In this document: piece by piece, positions 1-4,588 of the stretch
Layout: each line of letters starts with the position of its first letter
How positions within the stretch are numbered: position 1 is the stretch's first letter
NCBI GenBank assembly: GCA_902470035.1
Contig: CABREZ010000085.1
Location: 1 to 5,564 of the forward strand
From: an uncultured Streptococcus sp.
GTDB taxonomy: Bacteria; Bacillota; Bacilli; Lactobacillales; Streptococcaceae
Direction of reading: 5' to 3'
Length of the DNA stretch: 5,564 nt
Notes under the pieces: model-generated
What the model saw: the letters and a program-made list of their open reading frames with translations, nothing else
Database searches by the model: none
Told to the model about the DNA's origin: nothing
Translations under genes and position numbers: made by a program

Positions 1-173
1 TTCTTCCTCGTCTAGTGTTTTCTGAAACTCTGCAACCTTTTTAGTCGTTTGGATAGTTTGCTTTTGTTGCTCTCTAATTTGGTGTCGGTGGATGACTCGC
101 ATCATTCTTCCAGCAACGCTCAGGATAACGAGAATGGATACAAGGCTGATTTTAGTTTTGGCATTTTTTTCAT
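1..173 (-). CDS. 5' part of a putative small membrane-anchored protein, frame broken in an A7 run (partial)
   Basis: I do not recognise the family. ATG at 173-171 follows an AGGGAGA ribosome binding site (187-181, 7-base spacer) and a near-consensus promoter, so expression signals are intact. Read directly, the ATG frame (MKKMPKLKSALYPFSLS) stops after 17 codons. The next frame is open from base 162 to the window edge, 54 codons, with a coherent protein: Lys-rich start, a hydrophobic stretch (ISLVSILVILSVAG), then a basic turn and a hydrophilic, Gln/Lys/Glu-rich tail that looks helical or coiled-coil. One extra A in the A7 run at 164-170 would join ATG to this frame as MKKNAKTKISLV, a typical signal-anchor start. 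No in-frame ATG, GTG or TTG lies between the promoter and the hydrophobic segment; the first is ATG-ATG after it. I infer a gene broken by a one-base deletion, a slippage- or phase-variable gene, or a sequencing error. The 3' end is outside the window. Confidence 0.55.
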
Positions 174-204
174 AGAGGATTCTCCCTATTCTGTCATTGG
201 TCCT

Positions 205-234
205 ATTATACCCTTTGAAAGAAAGGATAGTCAA
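205..234 (-). promoter_or_regulatory. Sigma-A-type promoter for the leftward small gene
   Basis: On the minus strand there is a -35 box TTGACT (234-229), an 18-base spacer and a perfect -10 box TATAAT (210-205). The start point would fall near 198, giving a leader of about 25 bases before the AGGGAGA site and ATG 173. The match is close enough to consensus to suggest constitutive transcription. It points away from the response regulator gene, so 174-375 is a divergent intergenic region. Confidence 0.7.
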
Positions 235-298
235 GTTTAACTTGTGATGACCTAACATGCAGATCTACCTGGGTACTATAGAATTTTCTCATATTTCA

Positions 299-327
299 TT
301 GACGAAGGAGCTTTTATTTGATAGGCT
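299..327 (+). promoter_or_regulatory. Candidate promoter of the two-component operon
   Basis: TTGACG (299-304), a 17-base spacer and TAGGCT (322-327) form a promoter whose weak -10 is helped by an extended TG element at 319-320. The start point would lie near 334. That leaves about 40 bases of leader before GTG 376, but only about six bases before ATG 340. The weak -10 would suit low or regulated expression. This is read by eye; no transcript data are available. Confidence 0.45.
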
Positions 328-360
328 AGGGGAATAGAAATGATTTGGAGTTCAAAGGAA

Positions 361-367
361 AAAGGAG
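361..367 (+). promoter_or_regulatory. Ribosome binding site that fixes the response regulator start at GTG 376
   Basis: AAAGGAG at 361-367 sits 8 bases before GTG 376, an ideal spacing. The competing ATG 340 has AGGGG (328-332) in front of it, would add the 12 residues MIWSSKEKGARQ that OmpR-family proteins do not normally carry, and would lie almost at the inferred transcript start. Confidence 0.7.
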
Positions 368-375
368 CGAGGCAA

Positions 376-1065
376 GTGGCACGGATTCTATTAATCGAGG
401 ATAATAATGATATCCAAGAAATTTTATACAGTCTCTTAAGTGAAGACTATGAGGTCCTTCAGGCTTTTTCAGGTACAGAAGGGCTGCGACTCTTCCAGCA
501 AGAAGCCGTTGATTTGGTCCTCCTGGACATCATGCTTCCAGGGAAAAATGGGGACCAGGTCCTGGAGGAGATCCGTTTGCAGAGTCAGGTGCCTGTTATC
601 ATGATGACGGCTCTTGGAGACAAACACCTCATTAGCCAGTACCTCCTTGCCGGTGCCAATGATTATATTGTTAAGCCCTTTAATCTGGACGAAGTGGCCG
701 CTCGGGTGACGGTGCAGTTGAGAAATCAAACGACGGTAGCACAGGGAGCTCAAGCGTCGCAAAAGCTATCCTTTAAGAATTTGCTCTTAAATCCAGAAAC
801 CTTTGAACTGGAGTCTGGCGAACAGACGCTTCGTTTGGGCAAAAAAGAATTTCAAATTTTTGAGACCTTGCTGGCGCATCCAAAGAAGATTTTCACCAAG
901 GAAGAATTGTATGAGGCGGTCTGGGAAGAAGTCTATCTGCCTGGAGACAATACCCTCAATGCCCAACTGAGCAATCTCCGAAAGAAAATTGCCCAGCTAG
1001 ACCCGGATGAGGACTATATTGAAACCGTCTGGGGCTTGGGTGTTCGCTTGAAAGGAGACAAGTAA
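376..1065 (+). CDS. OmpR/PhoB-family response regulator
   Basis: DNA-binding response regulator, first gene of the operon, 229 aa from GTG 376 (241 aa if ATG 340 is used). The receiver domain is residues 3 to about 115: acidic pair E8-D9 in ILLIEDNND, phospho-acceptor D51 in LLLDIMLPG, T78 in VIMMTA, and K100 in the ANDYIVKPF block. The winged-helix output domain is about 127-229, with the recognition-helix region NTLNAQLSNLRKKI and the closing wing ETVWGLGVRLKGDK. Every phosphotransfer residue is present, so it should be functional. It overlaps the kinase gene by one base (TAATG), which implies coupled translation. The nearby convergent ABC exporter is the obvious target; direct repeats beside that promoter are a candidate binding site. 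I infer control of peptide-antibiotic resistance; the stimulus is not visible in the sequence. Confidence 0.95.
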   Translation: MARILLIEDNNDIQEILYSLLSEDYEVLQAFSGTEGLRLFQQEAVDLVLLDIMLPGKNGDQVLEEIRLQSQVPVIMMTALGDKHLISQYLLAGANDYIVKPFNLDEVAARVTVQLRNQTTVAQGAQASQKLSFKNLLLNPETFELESGEQTLRLGKKEFQIFETLLAHPKKIFTKEELYEAVWEEVYLPGDNTLNAQLSNLRKKIAQLDPDEDYIETVWGLGVRLKGDK

Positions 1066-1952
1066 TGTGGGGATTGGTTCTAATTCTAGTCGTCCTTGTC
1101 CTTCTCTTGGGACTGGGCTACCTTCGCCTACTCTCTGCTCTCAAAGATTTGCAAGAGCAGATTCAAAAGAAGCTCCAAAATGGGAGTGGAGTACGGTTAA
1201 CGTCACGTGTTTCAAAAAAAGAATTGGTCGCCTTGACCAAGCAGGTCAGTGATCTCTTTGATCAGATTGAGCGGACCAATCGGATTGCCTTTCAAGAAAA
1301 GAAGACCTTGGATATGGCCATCAGTAATATTGCTCACGATATCCGGACGCCTTTGACCATTGCTTCGGGCTATACCCAACAAATCATCAAAGGTGGGACG
1401 CAGGAAGAGGAAAAGCTGAAGAAAATTGCTTCCAATCTTCAAGTCGTCTCAAAACGCTTGGAATCTCTCTTGGAATACAGACGCTTGATGGAGGGAGCTA
1501 TTCAGCCTCGGCTTACAGACGTTAATCTCAGCCAAGTCCTGACCCAGCAGTTGTTCCAGTATTATGACAGCTTGTCCGAGGCGGGGATTGCCTTAGAGGT
1601 GGAGCTAGAAGAGCATCTTCATTATGCGACCGATCCTGAGCTTTGGGAGCGCCTCTTGCAAAATATGCTCAGCAATGTCCTCAAGCATGGAAAGGATCAG
1701 GCCCGTTTGATCTTGATGTCGGATGAGGACACGATTCGGGTTGAGCTATGCAATATTGTGCAACAACCGATCCAGCATTTAGACCAACTGGCTAGTCGAT
1801 TCTATTCTGAAAATCTGTCGGATACAGAAGAGTCTTCTGGCTTGGGTCTCTACATTATTCAAAATTTTGTAGAGATCTTAGGGGGAGACTTGCAACTGGC
1901 AACGGAGGCAGACTGGTTTATCTTAACCATTACACTAAGAAAAAAGGCTTGA
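1065..1952 (+). CDS. Membrane sensor histidine kinase with no extracellular sensor domain
   Basis: Partner kinase, 295 aa. A single membrane helix spans about residues 3-23 and only one or two residues precede it, so no extracellular domain can exist. A linker (about 25-80, partly coiled-coil) leads to the dimerisation and phosphotransfer helix with the H-box at 85-98: phosphorylated H91 in IAHDIRTPLT, with D92 and T95 forming the usual phosphatase motif. The ATPase domain has an N-box (LLQNMLSNVLKHG, N204) and a clear G2 box (SSGLGLYI, 257-264). The G1 region reads VELCNIVQQP instead of DxGxG, a degenerate form. ATG 1065 follows AAAGGAG (1051-1057) by 7 bases. Kinases of this shape often act with an ABC exporter or sense within the membrane; that is inferred here from context. 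The stop codon lies inside the terminator hairpin. Confidence 0.94.
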   Translation: MWGLVLILVVLVLLLGLGYLRLLSALKDLQEQIQKKLQNGSGVRLTSRVSKKELVALTKQVSDLFDQIERTNRIAFQEKKTLDMAISNIAHDIRTPLTIASGYTQQIIKGGTQEEEKLKKIASNLQVVSKRLESLLEYRRLMEGAIQPRLTDVNLSQVLTQQLFQYYDSLSEAGIALEVELEEHLHYATDPELWERLLQNMLSNVLKHGKDQARLILMSDEDTIRVELCNIVQQPIQHLDQLASRFYSENLSDTEESSGLGLYIIQNFVEILGGDLQLATEADWFILTITLRKKA

Positions 1953-1971
1953 GCAGTGCTCAAGTCTTTTT
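1941..1971. terminator. Bidirectional intrinsic terminator between convergent genes
   Basis: Arms at 1941-1953 and 1959-1971 pair over 13 positions (core CTTGAG/CTCAAG, one G-U wobble) around the loop CAGTG. The outer part is A5 on one side and T5 on the other, so each strand reads as a hairpin ending in a U-run. It overlaps the last codons and stop of the kinase and ends one base before the stop of the permease on the other strand; the two stop codons are separated by only 20 bases. Confidence 0.85.
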
Positions 1972-1972
1972 G

Positions 1973-2725
1973 TTATAAATCTTTGTGTTTGAACGTAGCG
2001 AGTCCTAGGAAGCCAAAAACAAGGATGAATCCAAGGGCAATCAAGAGAGTGTTGTTCGTTGCTGTCGTACTTTGGACCATGGAATATTGAAACTCCAAGT
2101 TTAGATAGTGGAGAATGTCAATATCTTTAAAGAAAAGCGCAGGTAGACTTAAGAGGATATTTCCAATGAAGTAGCCAACGAAGGCTAGGGTGATGGATTG
2201 GCTAGCATAAAGAAGGAAGGAAATGATACTGACCCAAGCCAGGGTGGAAAGGAACTGAATCAGCACGGTCAGTCCAAAATGAGCAAGGAAGTGCACTGGC
2301 ATGGTTCCAAGTCCATTGTAGAGGGTCGCAATCAAGAAGACGAGACCATAAGAAACGAGAAATTGGAAGAGGGCAATGGTCAGGACAACGGCGCTTTTTG
2401 CAAAGTAGTAGCTAGTGCGCGAAACGCCATAGGCCAGACTATTCTTGTATAAGTTTTGCGTTAAGTCTGTTCCCAGGACCAAGGTGATGACAATAATGGT
2501 AAAGAGGATAGTCACACTGATACTGGAAGAGTAGTTGGTCAAGGCTTTAAAGCCCGTCCAAACTTCGGTTGCTTGGGGTAATTTGGATTCCGTATTGACG
2601 CCGACGTGGCCGGTAGCTCCAAAGATGACTCCAGACAGGATGTTGAGAACGAGAATGGCTTCTGTAATCCAAAAACCTTTAGAGCGAAAAAGTCTGTAAA
2701 AATCTGCTTGAATGGTATGCAACAT
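1973..2725 (-). CDS. ABC-2 type permease of a BcrAB/LanFE-like exporter
   Basis: Membrane subunit of the exporter, 250 aa, with about six hydrophobic segments near residues 17-37, 67-86, 108-135, 148-171, 176-197 and 227-245. The short basic N-terminus (MLHTIQADFYRLFRSKGFW) and the cytoplasmic segment NLYKNSLAYGVSRTSYYFAK between helices 2 and 3 are typical of ABC-2 permeases of the bacitracin and lantibiotic-immunity class, where this loop probably contacts the ATPase. The start ATG 2725 has AGGAGA about 7 bases upstream. It lies 54 bases downstream of the ATPase gene with no terminator between, so the two should share a transcript. No second permease gene follows, so two copies may pair with an ATPase dimer, as in BcrAB, rather than the E plus G pair of LanFEG. 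The substrate is unknown; a peptide antibiotic or bacteriocin is the best guess from family and context. Confidence 0.88.
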   Translation of the reverse strand: MLHTIQADFYRLFRSKGFWITEAILVLNILSGVIFGATGHVGVNTESKLPQATEVWTGFKALTNYSSSISVTILFTIIVITLVLGTDLTQNLYKNSLAYGVSRTSYYFAKSAVVLTIALFQFLVSYGLVFLIATLYNGLGTMPVHFLAHFGLTVLIQFLSTLAWVSIISFLLYASQSITLAFVGYFIGNILLSLPALFFKDIDILHYLNLEFQYSMVQSTTATNNTLLIALGFILVFGFLGLATFKHKDL

Positions 2726-2779
2726 GATAAATCTCCTAAATGAAATATGTGGGATAAGTAATGCAAGACGGTGGGTTGA

Positions 2780-3688
2780 CTAGTCTACCAAGTCCGTAAA
2801 GAATTTTTCCAGATCTTGGCGGGCATAGTAGATTTCATCCACGTCAATATCCTCTTGAACGAGCGCTTTGACAATGACTTTAATATCGTGAGTCTGTCCA
2901 AAGATATGGATTTCTCCATCCTTATCGATGACCTTGATACGGTGATGGAGCTGATCCTGGATCAGTTGACTGGCAAGAGCTAGTTGGCTAGTTTTGAGGA
3001 TGATGTAATCTTCTCCTTGTTCTTCGAATTCAGCCTTGCTAATTTCTTTGATCAGGCGTCCTTGGTCGACAATGCCAAAGCGATTGGCAACCAGATAAAG
3101 TTCGGAGAGGATGTGACTGGAAATAAGGATGGTCATGCCGAGTTCATCGTTGAGGCGCTTGATCATCTGACGGAATTCCTTGATTCCGACAGGATCGAGA
3201 CCATTGATGGGTTCGTCCAAAATGAGGAAGTCGGGCTTGGCAATGAGCGCAATCGCAATTCCCAACCGTTGTTTCATCCCGAGTGAAAAATCGCGGAATT
3301 TCTTCTTACCCGTATTATTCAGGCCGACATAGTTCAAGGTTTCTTTGATGACCTGGTCGGGATTGGGGATATGGCGTGCCTTGCAATAGTAGATTAGGTT
3401 TTGATAAGCGGTCATATGCTTGTGAGCCACAGGACTTTCAATGACAGATCCGACCCGTTTCAGGGCTTGCGTCCACTGGGAGCGATTTGAAGAAGCAAAG
3501 AGGGAGACGCTTCCGTCAGTTTCTTGAATCAGCTGGGTGATGACCTTAATGAGGGTGGTTTTCCCAGCTCCGTTCTTACCGATCAGGCCGTAGACATCAC
3601 CTTTGCGAATGCTCAGATTCACATCATTTAAGGCGTATTGTTGACCGAACTTTTTACTCAAATGGGAAATTTCTAATACTTTTTCCAT
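2780..3688 (-). CDS. ABC exporter ATPase, BcrA/LanF-like, with an E-loop
   Basis: Nucleotide-binding subunit, 302 aa, powering the permease encoded next. Walker A is GKNGAGKTT (37-45), signature FSLGMKQR (134-141), Walker B FLILDEP (154-160), D-loop GLD (163-165) and switch histidine H192 in ISSH. The Q-loop position is glutamate (VIESP, E84). This 'E-loop' is a described hallmark of lantibiotic-immunity ATPases such as NukF and is also seen in BcrA-like proteins. A C-terminal domain (about 220-302) follows, as is usual in this class. ATG 3688 follows AAGGAG (3700-3695) by 6 bases. It is the first gene of the exporter operon, behind its own promoter and probable operator. All catalytic residues are present. 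Immunity or resistance to a bacteriocin or peptide antibiotic is the likely role; the ligand cannot be read from the sequence. Confidence 0.93.
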   Translation of the reverse strand: MEKVLEISHLSKKFGQQYALNDVNLSIRKGDVYGLIGKNGAGKTTLIKVITQLIQETDGSVSLFASSNRSQWTQALKRVGSVIESPVAHKHMTAYQNLIYYCKARHIPNPDQVIKETLNYVGLNNTGKKKFRDFSLGMKQRLGIAIALIAKPDFLILDEPINGLDPVGIKEFRQMIKRLNDELGMTILISSHILSELYLVANRFGIVDQGRLIKEISKAEFEEQGEDYIILKTSQLALASQLIQDQLHHRIKVIDKDGEIHIFGQTHDIKVIVKALVQEDIDVDEIYYARQDLEKFFTDLVD

Positions 3689-3734
3689 GGTTTTCTCCTT
3701 CGTCTAAATGACTAGTTGTTTTCTTTACACTCTT

Positions 3735-3766
3735 AGTATACAGCTTGCTTTTCAAATAACTATCAA
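3735..3766 (-). promoter_or_regulatory. Promoter of the ABC exporter operon, unusually long spacer
   Basis: On the minus strand, -10 TATACT (3740-3735) is preceded by TTGATA (3766-3761) with a 20-base spacer, longer than the usual 16-18. No good -35 box exists at 17 bases. A start near 3728 gives a leader of about 40 bases before ATG 3688. A good -10 with a misplaced -35 fits a promoter needing an activator, in line with the repeats just upstream. Confidence 0.5.
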
Positions 3767-3770
3767 GCAA
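3745..3770. repeat. Inverted repeat across the exporter promoter
   Basis: TTGCTT (3745-3750) and AAGCAA (3765-3770) form a 6-base inverted repeat around 14 bases, covering the -35 box and most of the spacer. An alternative register, GCTTG (3743-3747) with CAAGC (3764-3768), is also possible. It could be a repressor site or chance; the short arms in AT-rich DNA keep confidence low. Confidence 0.3.
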
Positions 3771-3789
3771 TTCTAAAATATTTCTAAAA
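3771..3789 (-). promoter_or_regulatory. Candidate response-regulator operator: direct repeat with 11-base period
   Basis: On the minus strand TTTTAGAA occurs twice, at 3789-3782 and 3778-3771, separated by ATA. The 11-base period puts both copies on the same face of the helix, the usual geometry for an OmpR-family dimer. The pair ends 4 bases before the -35 box, about -43 to -61 from the inferred start, a classic activator position. The upstream copy overlaps the U-run of the preceding terminator. Assignment to the regulator encoded here is inference. Confidence 0.5.
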
Positions 3790-3847
3790 AAAACGGGAGT
3801 GGGACAGAACGAATTTTGACTAAAAATCGTTCGTTGTCCCACCCCCG
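3786..3847 (-). terminator. Strong intrinsic terminator of the pabB-hydrolase operon
   Basis: On the minus strand a GC-rich hairpin is followed at once by eight U residues (3793-3786). Arms 3794-3806 and 3835-3847 pair (GTGGGACA with TGTCCCAC, extended by C/G-rich bases with one A-C mismatch). The inner ACGAA/TTCGT pairing (3809-3813 with 3830-3834) continues the stem past a 2-base GA bulge. It would stop read-through from the hydrolase operon into the ABC exporter operon. On the plus strand there is no U-run after the stem. Confidence 0.75.
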
Positions 3848-3851
3848 CAAG

Positions 3852-3903
3852 GCTGATTAGGTCATCTTTGGAGCTTAAAAGGCGAACAAAGATGCCAATC
3901 AGC
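3852..3903. other. Long imperfect stem-loop in the intergenic element
   Basis: GCTGATT (3852-3858) pairs with AATCAGC (3897-3903), GG (3860-3861) with CC (3895-3896), and CATCTTTG (3863-3870) with CAAAGATG (3887-3894). That makes 17 base pairs with only two single-base bulges, around a 16-base loop (3871-3886). Neither strand has a U-run after it, so it is not an ordinary terminator. It may protect RNA ends, act as part of a small RNA, or be the core of a mobile repeat. Confidence 0.65.
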
Positions 3904-3936
3904 TACTGCGTCTTGCAGTTATAACTATCATATATA

Positions 3937-3965
3937 AGAGACTGGACACTTTATGCCCAGCCTCT
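3937..3965 (-). other. Hairpin just after the hydrolase stop codon
   Basis: AGAGACTGG (3937-3945) pairs with CCAGCCTCT (3957-3965); on the minus-strand transcript all nine pairs can form, while the plus-strand transcript would have one A-C mismatch. On the minus strand it begins 8 bases after the hydrolase stop and is followed by UUAUAUAU rather than a clean U-run. It may be a weak first terminator or RNA-stabilising structure ahead of the strong one at 3786-3847. Confidence 0.5.
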
Positions 3966-3973
3966 GGTTCCTA

Positions 3974-4588
3974 TTAAAATTCACCGACAAACTCCTTGAT
4001 GGCTTCTGCCAATTCATTGGGTTTCTGAGTATTAAGCGTATGGCCGCCGTCTGCGATTTCTAGATAGTGACCTTTAGGCAGGAGATTGGCTAACTTCTTA
4101 GAAGAAGCCTGATTGGCCCCATCCTTGCTGCCACAAATCACTAAGCTAGGAAGAGGGCATGTTTTAGCGGTATCGGTTAGGTTGAGACTTTTTAATTCGG
4201 TAAAGATTTGCAACATGTGCTGTTTATTGGCGCCCTGCTTTTCAAAGACATGCTTGGGAATCAGACGAAAAAGGAGAATTTGGAGCCGATAGAGGAGATT
4301 GGTGTTGAGTTTGTATTGCGTCCCTGAAAGCACCAAGCCCTTGAGTTGTGGTAAGTCTCGGTTGGAGAGATCAAGAGCGAGAACACCACCTAGTGAGAGT
4401 CCTACCAGAATAAAGGGCTCGCTTTCCTGCTGGAGGTACTTCGTCAATCTTTCTTTGGCCTCTTGGTAGCTTTCGCTTGGATGGGAGAAAATAGCGAAAG
4501 ATTCAGATTGCAAGGGGGAAAGTGCATCTTGGACCCCTTGCCATGAGTGAGCATCCTGGCCTAGGCCATGTAAAAAAATAAGTTTCAT
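3974..4588 (-). CDS. Alpha/beta-fold hydrolase
   Basis: Small cytoplasmic serine hydrolase, 204 aa, with no signal peptide or membrane segment. The fold begins at the first residues (MKLIFLHGLGQDAHSW); HGLG (7-10) supplies the oxyanion-hole region. The nucleophile elbow is GLSLGG with S65, the acid is probably D156 in ICGSKDGAN, and the histidine is H183 in DGGHTLN. The catalytic triad therefore looks complete. A lid region (about 93-140, with the Leu-rich segment NLLYRLQILLFRLIP) may form a hydrophobic substrate pocket. The ATG overlaps the stop of the pabB gene by four bases (ATGA, 4588-4585) and only a weak AGAAAG-like site precedes it, so translation is probably coupled. The substrate is unknown; an esterase or thioesterase-like role is possible, and a role in folate metabolism is suggested only by position. 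Confidence 0.88.
   Translation of the reverse strand: MKLIFLHGLGQDAHSWQGVQDALSPLQSESFAIFSHPSESYQEAKERLTKYLQQESEPFILVGLSLGGVLALDLSNRDLPQLKGLVLSGTQYKLNTNLLYRLQILLFRLIPKHVFEKQGANKQHMLQIFTELKSLNLTDTAKTCPLPSLVICGSKDGANQASSKKLANLLPKGHYLEIADGGHTLNTQKPNELAEAIKEFVGEF

Larger units (their letters stand above)
3794..3965. repeat. Multi-hairpin intergenic element, probably a dispersed streptococcal repeat
   Basis: Most of the space between the hydrolase and the exporter promoter folds into four successive hairpins: 3794-3847 (terminator stem), 3852-3903 (long stem), 3905-3919 (ACTGC/GCAGT with a 5-base loop) and 3937-3965. No protein-coding frame here looks real. From memory, blocks such as GGGAGTGGGACAGAA and ACTGCGTCTTGC recur between genes in mitis/sanguinis-group streptococci, so this is probably one copy of a dispersed element or a conserved 3' untranslated structure. 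Copy number cannot be shown from one window. Confidence 0.5.

Noticed and set aside
49..240. Rightward 63-codon open frame at the left edge
   Set aside because: It lies opposite the promoter, ribosome binding site and coding frame of the leftward gene, and its composition is not that of a known protein. The leftward reading explains the sequence better.
286..297. Partial resemblance of TTCTCATATTTC before the regulator promoter to the TTCT-AAAA-TATTTC block at the exporter promoter, which might suggest autoregulation
   Set aside because: The spacing differs by two bases, the orientation relative to transcription is opposite, and the sequence is AT-rich, so chance is sufficient.
2198..2452. 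Rightward open frame inside the permease gene
   Set aside because: Antisense shadow of a clear ABC-2 permease; highly polar, low-complexity-like translation without a convincing start signal.
2762..2770. CGTCTTGCA on the minus strand in the ATPase-permease gap, also found at 3909-3917 on the plus strand in the hairpin element
   Set aside because: A 9-base match without the surrounding stems is not evidence of a second copy of the element.
2984..3286. Rightward 100-codon frame inside the ATPase gene
   Set aside because: Antisense to conserved ATPase motifs, which fully constrain this stretch.
3654..3842. Leftward frame across the exporter promoter and terminator
   Set aside because: It runs through the hairpin, operator and promoter and overlaps the ATPase start in another frame; no sign of real coding.
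3771..3965. CRISPR array or transfer RNA in the hairpin region
   Set aside because: The stems differ from one another, there is no regular repeat-spacer unit, and no cloverleaf fold is apparent.
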